Part shown: one piece after another, positions 55,319 through 64,000 of the stretch
Position numbering within the stretch: the stretch's first letter is position 1
Layout of the letters: the number at the start of each line of letters is the position of its first letter
Assembly (NCBI GenBank): GCA_900450455.1
Contig: UGGN01000001.1
Coordinates: forward strand, 1,054,001 to 1,118,000
Origin: [Eubacterium] infirmum
Lineage (GTDB): Bacteria; Bacillota; Clostridia; Peptostreptococcales; Anaerovoracaceae
Direction: 5' to 3'
DNA: 64,000 bases
The notes under the pieces: model-generated
What the model saw: only the letters and a program-made list of their open reading frames with translations
Database searches by the model: none
Told to the model about the DNA's origin: nothing
Made by a program: the position numbers and the translations under genes

Positions 55319-56016
55319 GCATAGAGACGACGGGAAGGGTCGGTTCTGTCGCTATTATTGATGAGAGTGGCAAGATTGTTAACAGAGTGACTACAGATAG
55401 CATGAGTCATCTACGCGAGCTTGTGCCTATGATTAAGGAGCTTGTAGACGAGTTAGGTATTTCACTTAAGGGACTTGATGCCATAGCGGTATCGGTCGGC
55501 CCCGGCTCATTTACGGGGATTCGCATAGGGCTTGCTACAGCGAGAACTCTTGCACAGACTCTAGATAAAAAATGCATCTCGGTGAACTCACTGGAGATTT
55601 TTAGAGAAAAGGCAGATGACGAAAACAAGGTTGCTGTAATATACAATGCCAGGCGAGGTCAGGTCTACGGAGCAATTTACGGAAACGTGGGGAATGAGCT
55701 TCTTGCCCCCGGTCCTTACATGCTCGATGAGGTGCTTGCAGTATCAAAAGCATACGATGATATCAAATGGTATGGAGATGGAGTTATCGCTTACGCAGAT
55801 AGACTTGTCGGTATGAATATCGCAGAACCTGAGGAGATATATCAAAGTGCAGACATGGTCTGCAGATGTGCATGTCAGAAGCTAAAGCGCGGTGAGATTT
55901 TAGACTTTGCTCAACTTGAACCGGAGTACATGAGGCTTCCTGAGGCTGAGCAAAAGTTAAAGGACGGAAGACTTGCTGAGGAGATGGCGAGGAAGATGGA
56001 GCGATACAAGAATTGA
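55306..56016 (+). CDS. tsaB: tRNA t6A synthesis protein TsaB
   Basis: This 236-residue inactive ASKHA-fold partner of TsaD has ILGIETTGRVGSVAIIDE at the N terminus and AIAVSVGPGSFTGIRIGLATARTLA near 65-90, both family signatures. The ATG has GGAGAGAGG upstream. It ends in TTGA, shared with the rimI start. Confidence 0.96.
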   Translation: MFILGIETTGRVGSVAIIDESGKIVNRVTTDSMSHLRELVPMIKELVDELGISLKGLDAIAVSVGPGSFTGIRIGLATARTLAQTLDKKCISVNSLEIFREKADDENKVAVIYNARRGQVYGAIYGNVGNELLAPGPYMLDEVLAVSKAYDDIKWYGDGVIAYADRLVGMNIAEPEEIYQSADMVCRCACQKLKRGEILDFAQLEPEYMRLPEAEQKLKDGRLAEEMARKMERYKN

Positions 56017-56462
56017 TTATCAGAGCTGCAGAGCAAATGGATATAGATGCTATTGTAAGTGTAGAGAATGCATGTTTCAGTACACCGTGGAGCATTGATG
56101 CGATAAAACACGAGATTTGTGAAAACAAACTTGCAGATTTTACGATTGCCTGCGATGAAGAAAATAATATCATCGGATATATAGGAATATGGACTCTGCT
56201 GGATGAGTGCCAGATTAATAAGATTGCCGTTATGCCTGAGAAGAGAAAAATTGGTATTGGAAAGACTATTTTAAACCATGTCATTGAGCTTACGCGAGAC
56301 ATGGGCGTTAAGAGTTGGTATCTGGAGGTTAGGGAGAGCAATACAGCAGCGCAGGCTCTGTATAGGAGCGCAGGGTTTTCGAGTGTAGGAACCAGAAAGA
56401 ATTATTATATAAACCCCGTTGAGGATGCAGTGCTTATGAGTTTGGAGGAAGCAGATGCCTAA
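56013..56462 (+). CDS. rimI: Ribosomal protein S18 alanine N-acetyltransferase RimI
   Basis: This 149-residue GNAT acetyltransferase has the acetyl-CoA loop PEKRKIGIGKTILNHVI and the C-terminal YRSAGFSSVGTRKNYY, both typical of RimI. It acetylates the N terminus of S18 and perhaps other proteins. The start is TTG overlapping the tsaB stop by four bases, and its end overlaps tsaD by eight. The tsaE-tsaB-rimI-tsaD order is common in Firmicutes. Confidence 0.95.
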   Translation: MIIRAAEQMDIDAIVSVENACFSTPWSIDAIKHEICENKLADFTIACDEENNIIGYIGIWTLLDECQINKIAVMPEKRKIGIGKTILNHVIELTRDMGVKSWYLEVRESNTAAQALYRSAGFSSVGTRKNYYINPVEDAVLMSLEEADA

Positions 56463-57489
56463 GGATATGAACTGTAAGGGCGAAAAATTTTTGACATTAT
56501 CCATAGAATCAAGTTGTGATGAGACGGCCGCGGCTGTGCTTGCAAACGGAAGAGAATTGTTGTCAAATGTGATAAGCACTCAGATAGAGACACATAAGCT
56601 CTACGGTGGTGTTGTTCCAGAGATTGCATCACGACAGCATTTGATGAACATAAATAGTGTTATTGCAAAGGCACTTGATGATGCAGGCGTTACGATTTCT
56701 GACATAGATTTGATAGCGGTAACCTATGGTCCCGGGCTTATAGGCGCCTTGGTTATAGGTGTTGCAGCAGCTAAAGCACTTGCACTTGCTAATGATATTC
56801 CTCTAGTAGGTGTAAATCACATGCATGGCCATATCAGCAGCAACTACATAAGTTATCCTGAGCTTGAGCCACCTTTCGTAAGTCTTGTCATCTCAGGAGG
56901 ACACACTAACTTGATAAATGTAAAGGATTATACCGGCTTTGAGGTTATCGGAAGTACAAGAGATGATGCTGTAGGCGAGGCATACGATAAGGTTGCACGC
57001 GTAATCGGACTGGGTTATCCGGGAGGTCCCAAGATTGATAATATCGCAAAGAACGGGAATGCTGAGGCAGTTCATTTCAAGAGAGTTTATCTCGATAAGG
57101 ATAGCTTAGATTTCAGTTTTAGCGGCATCAAGACAGCCGTGTTGAACTACGTAAATACGGAAAGACAAGCAAACAGAGAACTTGACATAAGCAATATTGC
57201 GGCAGGTTTTCAGGAAGCCATAGTTGATGTGCTGGTTGACAAGAGTATGCAAGCTGTTAGGCAGTATGGTAATGGAAGACTTGTACTTGCCGGTGGTGTT
57301 GCAGCAAACAGCAGAATAAGAGAGGCGATTACAATGCGTTGCGAGAAAGAAGGCATCAAGTTATATCTTCCTGAGAAAAAGCTTTGTACGGATAATGCAG
57401 CTATGATTGGATGTGCGGGCTACTATAAGTACCTTAAGTGCGGAGCGGATTCCCTACATCTGGATGCGACGGCAAATCTGCCTTTCTAA
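56455..57489 (+). CDS. tsaD: tRNA t6A synthesis threonylcarbamoyltransferase TsaD
   Basis: This 344-residue catalytic ASKHA protein has LSIESSCDETAAAVL at the N terminus and metal-binding His residues in VNHMHGHISSNY. SGGHTNLI, GYPGGPKIDNIA and LVLAGGVAANSRIR complete the pattern. It transfers the threonylcarbamoyl group to A37. The ATG has TTGGAGGAA upstream. An ABC-F gene follows after 15 bases. Confidence 0.97.
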   Translation: MPKDMNCKGEKFLTLSIESSCDETAAAVLANGRELLSNVISTQIETHKLYGGVVPEIASRQHLMNINSVIAKALDDAGVTISDIDLIAVTYGPGLIGALVIGVAAAKALALANDIPLVGVNHMHGHISSNYISYPELEPPFVSLVISGGHTNLINVKDYTGFEVIGSTRDDAVGEAYDKVARVIGLGYPGGPKIDNIAKNGNAEAVHFKRVYLDKDSLDFSFSGIKTAVLNYVNTERQANRELDISNIAAGFQEAIVDVLVDKSMQAVRQYGNGRLVLAGGVAANSRIREAITMRCEKEGIKLYLPEKKLCTDNAAMIGCAGYYKYLKCGADSLHLDATANLPF

Positions 57490-57504
57490 AAATTTGGAGG
57501 AAAG

Positions 57505-59433
57505 ATGATAATTTTATCAGCTTCTGATATTTGTAAGAGCTACGGAACAGAAGTTATATTAGAGAACATTTCATTTCATATAAATGCAGGAGATAGGGTC
57601 GGGATTGTAGGTGCGAACGGTGCCGGAAAGTCGACTCTGCTTAACATAATTTCAGGCCAGATGAAGGCTGATTCAGGCAACTGCTTTGTTGGAAAGGATA
57701 CAAGCATCGGATATCTCAGGCAGAGGGATAACTTTGATGATAACCTCACAGTTATTGAGGAAGTAAACAATATATTCACCGATATGCTTGCCATGGAGAA
57801 CGAAATTCAACACCTGAACGAGGAGATAGCTAAGGAGACTAATCCTGATGCAGCAAAGCCTCTTTGGAACAGACTTAATGCGCTTCAACATGAGTTTGAA
57901 ATCAAGGGGGGTTACACATATAAGAGCGAAATCTCCGGTGTACTAACCAGCATGGCCTTCGGTGAGGAGTACTATAATCAAAATACCGGCTCGCTTTCGG
58001 GCGGTGAGAGAACCAGACTTGCGCTCGCCTGCCTTTTGCTTAGAAAGCCGGATATACTATTTCTTGATGAGCCGACAAACCATCTTGATATAGGGACATT
58101 AAAGTGGCTTGAGCAGTACTTAAAGGCTTATAAGGGAACCATTGTGGTAATATCACACGATAGGTACTTCCTGGATCAGACAGTGAATCACATATTTGAG
58201 ATTCATAACCATCACATAGATTGCTACAGCGGTAACTACTCCGAGTATATTGTAAAAAAACATGCAGCTAGAGATGCCCAACTTAAGGCTTATGAAAATC
58301 AGCAGACCAAGATAAGGCGCGAGGAAGACCTAATTAGAAGGTTCAAGGAGCGTGGCACTGAGAAGCTTGCAAAGAGAGCTGCATCAAGAGAAAAAAGACT
58401 TGCACATCTCGATTTAATAAATAGACCGGAAAGCGAAAAAAAGCCTATAAAGATTGACTTTAATCAGAATTTAAAGAGTGGTAACGACGTTCTCTTTGCA
58501 GAAAATCTTGCGGCAGGATACGATAATAGAAGGCTGTTTGAACACCTTGACTTTGATATAAAACGCGGTGAAAAAATTTGTGTTGTAGGTGCTAACGGAG
58601 TTGGAAAGTCGACATTACTAAAGATAATAATGGAGGAAATCGCCCCAAAGGACGGTTTTCTAAAGATAGGGCACAATGTTGAGATAGGCTACTACGATCA
58701 GGGGCAGCAGCTTCTTGATGATGGCCTTACTGTGATAGATGAGATTCACAATACATTTAGAGGATATAAGGATGGAGAGCTTAGAGGACTTCTCGGAAGG
58801 TTCTTATTCACTGACGATATGGTTTTCAGAAATGTTGGCTCGCTTTCCGGTGGGGAGAAGGCAAGATTGTCTTTGCTAAAACTCATGCTTTCGGGAGCAA
58901 ATCTTCTACTCCTCGATGAACCTACAAACCATCTTGATATAGAGTCTAAGGAGGCGTTCGAGGAGGCATTGATGGACTATCCCGGAACGGTTATTACGGT
59001 GACTCACGACAGGTATTTTCTGAATAGGATTCCTGATAGAATCTTTGAGCTTGAACCAAACGGTATAAAGAACTATCTTGGAAAGTACGACTACTACATG
59101 GAGAAAAAGGCTGAGATTGATTCATCAAAAGCTTATCTCCGAAACATTCTCAGAAGTGATGATGAGAGGGCAGCAAAGGCAGGAACTTTAAGTTCTGCTG
59201 AGGAACGCGAACTCAAGAAGAAGAAAGAAGCAGAGGATAGACGTAGAGCCAGGGAAAAGGAAAGACTTGAGAATTTGATAGAAACGCTTGAGTCACGCAT
59301 CACTAATCTCGAAGCAAAGATGTGTGAGCCTGAATATCTTAGCGACCATGTGAAGCTTGCTGAGATGAGTAGGCAACTTAGCGACATGAAAGCAGAGCTG
59401 GATGATACATATGATAAGTGGGCGGAGCTATAG
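57505..59433 (+). CDS. ABC-F family ATPase
   Basis: This 642-residue soluble protein has two ABC domains. The first has Walker A GANGAGKS near 36, signature LSGGERTRLAL and Walker B DILFLDEPTNHLD. The second has GANGVGKS near 362, LSGGEKARLSL and NLLLLDEPTNHLD. The interdomain linker is charged (ABC_tran_Xtn type), and a C-terminal coiled coil (about 555-642) is rich in Glu, Lys and Arg. ABC-F proteins act on the ribosome; this layout resembles YdiF/Uup-type housekeeping members more than antibiotic-resistance members, which is inference. The ATG has TTGGAGGAA upstream. Confidence 0.94.
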   Translation: MIILSASDICKSYGTEVILENISFHINAGDRVGIVGANGAGKSTLLNIISGQMKADSGNCFVGKDTSIGYLRQRDNFDDNLTVIEEVNNIFTDMLAMENEIQHLNEEIAKETNPDAAKPLWNRLNALQHEFEIKGGYTYKSEISGVLTSMAFGEEYYNQNTGSLSGGERTRLALACLLLRKPDILFLDEPTNHLDIGTLKWLEQYLKAYKGTIVVISHDRYFLDQTVNHIFEIHNHHIDCYSGNYSEYIVKKHAARDAQLKAYENQQTKIRREEDLIRRFKERGTEKLAKRAASREKRLAHLDLINRPESEKKPIKIDFNQNLKSGNDVLFAENLAAGYDNRRLFEHLDFDIKRGEKICVVGANGVGKSTLLKIIMEEIAPKDGFLKIGHNVEIGYYDQGQQLLDDGLTVIDEIHNTFRGYKDGELRGLLGRFLFTDDMVFRNVGSLSGGEKARLSLLKLMLSGANLLLLDEPTNHLDIESKEAFEEALMDYPGTVITVTHDRYFLNRIPDRIFELEPNGIKNYLGKYDYYMEKKAEIDSSKAYLRNILRSDDERAAKAGTLSSAEERELKKKKEAEDRRRAREKERLENLIETLESRITNLEAKMCEPEYLSDHVKLAEMSRQLSDMKAELDDTYDKWAEL

Positions 59434-59492
59434 AAAATTCAAGTAATATATTAGAATATAAAATAACTACATATATAAATATTAAAAATGTG

Positions 59493-59521
59493 TTGCATTG
59501 GAATAGAGTGCAAGCTATAAT
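59493..59521 (+). promoter_or_regulatory. acpP upstream promoter (P1)
   Basis: TTGCAT-N17-TATAAT, about 62 bases before the acpP start. Confidence 0.6.
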
Positions 59522-59533
59522 AAGTTCTGTGAT

Positions 59534-59562
59534 TTGGCAAAGTGAAAATTTTATATTATAAT
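59534..59562 (+). promoter_or_regulatory. acpP downstream promoter (P2)
   Basis: TTGGCA-N17-TATAAT directly after P1. Its transcript would start near 59569, 15 bases before the ATG, just leaving room for the GGAGGG ribosome site. Confidence 0.6.
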
Positions 59563-59583
59563 TATATCAATCGGAGGGTAACA

Positions 59584-59814
59584 ATGGTTTTTAACAAGGT
59601 AAGAGATATAATCGTAGATCAGCTTAGCGTAGATGAATCAATGGTAGCAATGGATACAAATTTGATGAAGGATCTCGAGGCTGATTCTCTTGATGCAGTA
59701 GAAATTATAATGGCTATCGAGGAAGAATACGGAATTGAAATTCCTGATGAAGAGGCTGAAAAGTTCCAGGTAGTCGGCGATTTGGTAAGATACGTAGAAG
59801 AACAGACAGAATAA
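59584..59814 (+). CDS. acpP: Acyl carrier protein
   Basis: This 76-residue acidic carrier protein has the phosphopantetheine attachment site Ser35 in [25 protein letters not shown]. It carries growing acyl chains in fatty-acid synthesis. The ATG at 59584 has CGGAGGG upstream; the frame remains open further upstream without a ribosome site. No fab genes are adjacent. Two tandem promoters fit its usually high expression. Confidence 0.97.
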   Translation: MVFNKVRDIIVDQLSVDESMVAMDTNLMKDLEADSLDAVEIIMAIEEEYGIEIPDEEAEKFQVVGDLVRYVEEQTE

Positions 59815-59821
59815 TTTTTAC

Positions 59822-59844
59822 CCGCCGTTTAAGGCGGTTTTTTT
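59822..59844 (+). terminator. acpP terminator
   Basis: CCGCC-GTTTAA-GGCGG followed by seven T bases. Confidence 0.92.
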
Positions 59845-59888
59845 GGCTAACAAAGGCTGAAATTTAAGATATGTAGAAAGGATTGTCC

Positions 59889-60554
59889 ATGAAGAACGCA
59901 AAAATTTCAAATGCAGTTATCAACAGATTACCTCGATATAGGCGCTACCTTATCGAACTCGAGAAGAAGGGTGTGGAAAAAATCTCATCCAAGGAATTCA
60001 GTAATCTTATAGGCTATACTGCTTCGCAGATAAGACAGGATTTGAATAATTTTGGTGGTTTTGGTCAACAGGGATATGGATATAGCATAGAAGTGCTAAG
60101 AAGTGAAATAGATGCCATTTTGGGACTCGACAAAGAATACCGTATGGTCATCATAGGTGCAGGTAATCTTGGAAATGCGATTACAAAATATACTCATACA
60201 TTTAAGCGTGGCTTCAAACTTTGTGGTGTGTTCGAAATACGTAAAGACTTGATTGGAAAAAATCTTGATGGAACAGAAATCTACGACTACGAAAATATAG
60301 TTGATTTTGTAGAAAAAGAAAGTATAGATATAGGCATTATTTGTGTAAACCGTGAGAATGCTCAAGAGGTCGCAGATAAGCTTACATTTGCCGGTGTTAG
60401 CGGGATTTGGAATTTCGCACGTACGGATATCGAGGTACCAAGACATGTCGCAGTTGAAAACGTCCAGTTATCGGACAGCCTTCACTCACTCGCATATCAT
60501 ATGAACGATATCAAGAAGAAGGAAGCAAAGGAAGCGAGCAAGAATCATAAATAA
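59889..60554 (+). CDS. rex: Redox-sensing repressor Rex
   Basis: This 221-residue NADH/NAD+ sensor has an N-terminal winged helix (NAVINRLPRYRRYLIEL...SSKEFSNLIGYTASQIRQDLNNFGGFGQQGYGY) and a Rossmann domain with VIIGAGNLGNAI near residue 87. The C-terminal swapped helix follows. It represses fermentation and hydrogen genes when NAD+ is high and lets go when NADH rises. The ATG at 59889 has AAAGGA six bases upstream. A bidirectional terminator separates it from a converging ferredoxin gene. Confidence 0.97.
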   Translation: MKNAKISNAVINRLPRYRRYLIELEKKGVEKISSKEFSNLIGYTASQIRQDLNNFGGFGQQGYGYSIEVLRSEIDAILGLDKEYRMVIIGAGNLGNAITKYTHTFKRGFKLCGVFEIRKDLIGKNLDGTEIYDYENIVDFVEKESIDIGIICVNRENAQEVADKLTFAGVSGIWNFARTDIEVPRHVAVENVQLSDSLHSLAYHMNDIKKKEAKEASKNHK

Positions 60555-60586
60555 AAAAAGAGGTTGTCGTAAGACAACCTCATTTT
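60553..60586. terminator. Bidirectional terminator between rex and ferredoxin
   Basis: GAGGTTGTC (60560-60568) and GACAACCTC (60573-60581) form a perfect stem with loop GTAA. It has an A-run on the left and ATTTT on the right, so it works well for the minus-strand ferredoxin gene too. Confidence 0.9.
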
Positions 60587-60599
60587 GGATTGCGTGTAA

Positions 60600-60770
60600 T
60601 TACTCAGCAGCTGGAGCATCTACAGGGCAAACCTCAGCACATGTTCCGCAATCGATGCACTTATCTCCATCGATCTCGTACTGGCTGCTGCCTTCTGTGA
60701 TAGCTTCTACTGGGCAATCTGCTGCACAAGCACCACAGCTGATGCAAGCATCTGAAATTTTGTAAGCCAT
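60600..60770 (-). CDS. 2[4Fe-4S] ferredoxin (clostridial type)
   Basis: This 56-residue protein begins MAYKISDACISCGACAADCP. Cysteines at 9, 12, 15, 19 and at 38, 41, 44, 48 form two C-x2-C-x2-C-x3-C motifs for two 4Fe-4S clusters. It is the main low-potential electron carrier for hydrogenase and ferredoxin-dependent enzymes in clostridia. The ATG has AAGGAGG eight bases upstream. It is one of the few minus-strand genes in the right part of the window. Confidence 0.96.
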   Translation of the reverse strand: MAYKISDACISCGACAADCPVEAITEGSSQYEIDGDKCIDCGTCAEVCPVDAPAAE

Positions 60771-60808
60771 TATTAAATCCTCCTTAAATATCTCTACAAT
60801 TCATAAGT

Positions 60809-60837
60809 ATTATAACAGAAGGACATAAATAAGTAAA
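60809..60837 (-). promoter_or_regulatory. Ferredoxin gene promoter with extended -10
   Basis: On the minus strand TG-T-TATAAT with a poor -35 box (TTTACT, 17-base spacer), about 39 bases before the ATG. Confidence 0.5.
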
Positions 60838-60838
60838 G

Positions 60839-61678
60839 ATGAAAGTTTATTCTTTAACAGGAAAAAGTGGAACGGGAAAATCCTATCAGGCACAGGCTCT
60901 ATGCATGGAAAAGGGAATCTCGGCAATAATTGATGACGGACTGTTTATTTACAAAGACAGCGTTGTTTGTGGTGTATCCGCAAAGCGCCAAAGTACGCGA
61001 GTTGGAGCAATAAAAGCTGCACTATTTAAGAATGACGAAATAGCTAAAGAAACACGGAAAAAGATAAAGAAAATCATGCCTAAAAAAATCTTAATCTTGG
61101 GAACATCAGATAAAATGGCGGATAAGATAGCAGCCAGACTTGAACTTCCGGAGGTTAGCGAGAGAATCTACATAGAGGATATAACGACCGATGATGAGCG
61201 AAAGATTGCTCAGAAACAGAGGCTCGTAGAGGGCAAGCATGTAATTCCGGTACCGACCTTGCAGTTAAAGAGAGATTTTGCCGGGTACTTCCTTGATCCT
61301 ATGAAACTATGGAGGAGTGCAAAGGGGGTTACAGAAAAGTTTACCGATGGCGGACGCATGGGAGATGGAAAACTGGTAAATAAATCGGTTGTAAGACCTA
61401 CATTCAGCTATTTGGGTGAGTTTTTCATATCCGACAGGGTTTTGACAGATATTGCTGAGTGTGTCGGACTTGCTACAGACGGTGTTGCCTCGGTAGATTG
61501 GGTATTTGAAAATACGGAACCTGACAATCTCAATCTGACCGCTTCAATAAAGGTGCAAAGAGGAATGTCGGTATTTGATACAGCAAAGAGATATCAGAGA
61601 AATTTGGTTAAAGAGGTAGAGGCGATGACTGCGTTTAATGTGGTCAGAGCAGATGTTGAGGTTAACGAAGTAGTTTAG
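60839..61678 (+). CDS. P-loop NTPase domain fused to an Asp23-like domain
   Basis: This 279-residue protein starts MKVYSLTGKSGTGKSYQAQA, with a Walker A loop GKSGTGKS at 8-15, followed by a nucleotide kinase-like region to about 135. The C-terminal part (about 185-279) contains TASIKVQRGMSVFDTAKRYQRNLVKEVEAMTAFNVVRADVEVNEVV, like the Asp23/Gls24 fold. Asp23 proteins are wall- or membrane-associated stress proteins. The combined function is unknown to me; the domain call for the C-terminal part is by pattern. The ribosome site is weak. It is followed by a DNA glycosylase gene after about 14 bases. Confidence 0.75.
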   Translation: MKVYSLTGKSGTGKSYQAQALCMEKGISAIIDDGLFIYKDSVVCGVSAKRQSTRVGAIKAALFKNDEIAKETRKKIKKIMPKKILILGTSDKMADKIAARLELPEVSERIYIEDITTDDERKIAQKQRLVEGKHVIPVPTLQLKRDFAGYFLDPMKLWRSAKGVTEKFTDGGRMGDGKLVNKSVVRPTFSYLGEFFISDRVLTDIAECVGLATDGVASVDWVFENTEPDNLNLTASIKVQRGMSVFDTAKRYQRNLVKEVEAMTAFNVVRADVEVNEVV

Positions 61679-61692
61679 GAGTTATGACATAT

Positions 61693-62586
61693 ATGAAAAG
61701 CTTTGATATAGAGGTACATGATTTCGATTTAGATCACATATTTGACTGCGGGCAGTGTTTCAGATGGAGAAAACAAAGGGATGGATCCTATACAGGGATC
61801 GCATATAGACGCATAGTCAACATGAATTTTCAACCATTTGAGAAATCTAAATTTGATGGAATGCTTAGAATAACAAATCTTGGGAATTATTCGGAGGATG
61901 ATCTTGAGAAAATATGGATCCCCTATCTTGATATAGATAGAGATTATAGAAAAATAAAATTGACTCTATCTCAAAATGATGAGACCATTCGAGATGCGAT
62001 AAGCTACGGAGCCGGTATAAGGATACTGAAGCAGGAACTTTGGGAGACTATAGTTTCCTTTATAATATCTCAGAATAACAATATTCCCCGAATCAAAGGA
62101 TGTATAGAAAATCTGTCACGCGAGTTCGGTGAAAAAATAAATTTGAAATCTGCTTCTTGGCAAAGCGAAAATACCGAAAAGTTGACAAAGCTTGAGCCAT
62201 ATACGATTCCGAGTGCAGAGAAACTGGCAAGCTTGACTCAGGATGATCTCGCGAGCATAAAGCTCGGATACAGATCGAGATATCTAATAGAGAGCGCAAA
62301 GACCGTATGTGAAAATGGTCTACCTGTAAACTTTGAGGAACTAAGTAAACTTTGTGGGGTAGGACCTAAGGTTGCAAACTGTATAAGTCTGTTCGGTATG
62401 AATGATACTGAAAGTTTTCCTATAGATGTATGGGTAAAGAGAGTTATGGCGAGGCTTTATGGCTTTGATGAAAATGATATTAAGGGGATGCAAAGTTTTG
62501 CCGGTGAAAAGTTCGGTAAGCTTTCCGGATTTGCTCAGCAATATCTGTTCTATTACATCAGAAATTTGGATGAAAACAAGAAATAG
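61693..62586 (+). CDS. OGG1/AlkA-type DNA glycosylase
   Basis: This 297-residue base-excision enzyme has an N-terminal domain (DCGQCFRWRKQRDGSYTGIA) and a helix-hairpin-helix (LCGVGPKVANCISLFG). The Schiff-base lysine is Lys226 and the activating aspartate is Asp245 in FPIDVWVKR, spaced 19 apart as in human OGG1 (249 and 268). It therefore should be bifunctional and remove 8-oxoguanine. AGGAG lies 11 bases before the ATG at 61693; an ATG at 61684 is only two bases from it and less likely. Confidence 0.92.
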   Translation: MKSFDIEVHDFDLDHIFDCGQCFRWRKQRDGSYTGIAYRRIVNMNFQPFEKSKFDGMLRITNLGNYSEDDLEKIWIPYLDIDRDYRKIKLTLSQNDETIRDAISYGAGIRILKQELWETIVSFIISQNNNIPRIKGCIENLSREFGEKINLKSASWQSENTEKLTKLEPYTIPSAEKLASLTQDDLASIKLGYRSRYLIESAKTVCENGLPVNFEELSKLCGVGPKVANCISLFGMNDTESFPIDVWVKRVMARLYGFDENDIKGMQSFAGEKFGKLSGFAQQYLFYYIRNLDENKK

Positions 62587-62668
62587 AAATCTATTTTTAT
62601 TAAAATATCACCATAAAAATTATAATGTAGTGCATTTGTGTACTTCAGCTGAAAATTCGAAAAAACCA

Positions 62669-62697
62669 TTGACATTGTATGGGGAAAGTCATACAAT
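62669..62697 (+). promoter_or_regulatory. groESL promoter
   Basis: TTGACA-N17-TACAAT, eleven bases before the CIRCE element. Confidence 0.85.
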
Positions 62698-62707
62698 AAA
62701 ATACGGG

Positions 62708-62734
62708 TTAGCACTCTAGCACAACAAGTGCTAA
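62708..62734 (+). promoter_or_regulatory. CIRCE element (HrcA operator)
   Basis: TTAGCACTC-N9-AAGTGCTAA matches the 9-9-9 CIRCE consensus with one change (A for G at the first base of the right arm). HrcA binds it and represses groESL until heat stress. hrcA is not in the window. Confidence 0.95.
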
Positions 62735-62776
62735 CAAATTTAAAGCGTTTAATTTTTATGAATATAGGAGGTAGTT

Positions 62777-63055
62777 ATGAGTGTAGGAATTAAGCCGCTT
62801 GGCGCAAGAGTTTTAATCAAAAAGTTAGAGGCGGAAGAGAAGACCTCTGGTGGAATTATATTGACAAGCTCAGCAAAGGAAAAACCTCAGATGGCTGAGG
62901 TTTTAGAGGTAGGTCCGGGTACTAAGGACGAAGCTATGGAGCTAAGAGTAGGAGATAAAGTTATATTTGCAAAGTATGCAGGTACAGATGTCAAATTCGA
63001 TGGAGAAGAGTACACACTTATGAACCAGTCGGATATTTTGGCAACAGTAAAATAG
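62777..63055 (+). CDS. groES: Co-chaperonin GroES
   Basis: This 92-residue lid of the GroEL cage has IKPLGARVLIKKLEAEEKTSGGIILTSSAKEKPQ, including the mobile loop with its hydrophobic IIL tripeptide, and a C-terminal GEEYTLMNQSDILA. AGGAGG lies upstream of the ATG. It is under the CIRCE/HrcA promoter and is followed by groEL after 35 bases. Confidence 0.98.
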   Translation: MSVGIKPLGARVLIKKLEAEEKTSGGIILTSSAKEKPQMAEVLEVGPGTKDEAMELRVGDKVIFAKYAGTDVKFDGEEYTLMNQSDILATVK

Positions 63056-63081
63056 TAAATTTATAAATAAGATATGGATAG

Positions 63082-64000
<919 letters not shown>

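Overview
The window looks like chromosomal DNA of a low-to-moderate GC, anaerobic Gram-positive bacterium of the class Clostridia. The signs are a group B-type [FeFe] hydrogenase, an A-type flavodiiron protein, a 2[4Fe-4S] ferredoxin, Rex, NiaR, HrcA/CIRCE control of groESL, FMN, cobalamin and SAM-I riboswitches, cell-wall-binding (CWB2) repeats and strong GGAGG ribosome sites. An Eubacteriales family XIII (Anaerovoracaceae)-like host is my guess from gene content; no sequence search was possible.

Layout. 1-7.5 kb, minus strand: the N-terminal part of an [FeFe] hydrogenase, then a complete F1Fo ATP synthase operon (atpI-B-E-F-H-A-G-D-C) with overlapping genes and many TTG/GTG starts. 7.8-9.2 kb: two unknown membrane proteins. 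9.2-11.8 kb: thrH, tRNA-Lys(CTT) and an alanine/glycine:cation symporter, with a possible transposase relic. 12-13 kb: FMN riboswitch and ribU. 13.2-16.2 kb: an aminotransferase, a psiE-like gene broken by an amber codon, and an alanyl-tRNA editing protein. 16.2-16.6 kb: a non-coding block with three perfect DnaA boxes. Gene direction switches here from mostly minus to almost all plus, which makes it an origin candidate. 16.6-17.9 kb: an unknown protein. 18-23 kb: a cobalamin riboswitch ahead of a 1539-residue secreted wall-bound protein with a transcobalamin-like domain. 23.1-30.3 kb: SAM-I riboswitch and metK, aspartate kinase, and a trkA-trkH-trkH potassium/sodium module. 30.4-35 kb: MarR and a heterodimeric ABC exporter. 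35-47 kb: housekeeping genes (cytidylate kinase-like, metG, tatD, tilS, ftsH, a PucR-type regulator, coaX, dus, fprA). 47.1-49 kb: niaR divergent from a PTS IIC-like permease. 49-53 kb: an AT-rich cassette of PucR regulator, NCS1 permease and DUF917 protein. 53-64 kb: nfu, pepV, the tsaE-tsaB-rimI-tsaD set for t6A, an ABC-F ATPase, acpP, rex, ferredoxin, a P-loop/Asp23-like fusion, an OGG-type glycosylase, and groES with the start of groEL.

How the parts work together. Ion circuits are well represented: an ATP synthase whose c subunit carries part of a Na+ motif, a TrkA/TrkH system with one unusual pore, and an amino-acid:cation symporter. Vitamin and cofactor supply recurs: riboflavin uptake under FMN control, probable corrinoid capture under B12 control, SAM synthesis under SAM control, possible niacin uptake under NiaR and pantothenate kinase. 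Redox sensing (Rex) and O2 defence (FprA) fit an anaerobe.

The most interesting items are the DnaA-box cluster at the strand switch, the B12-riboswitch-controlled surface protein, the TrkH paralogue with a Ser-Gly-Gly-Gly filter, the AT-rich PucR/NCS1/DUF917 cassette with its TTGTGCA operators, and the NiaR/PTS-IIC divergon.
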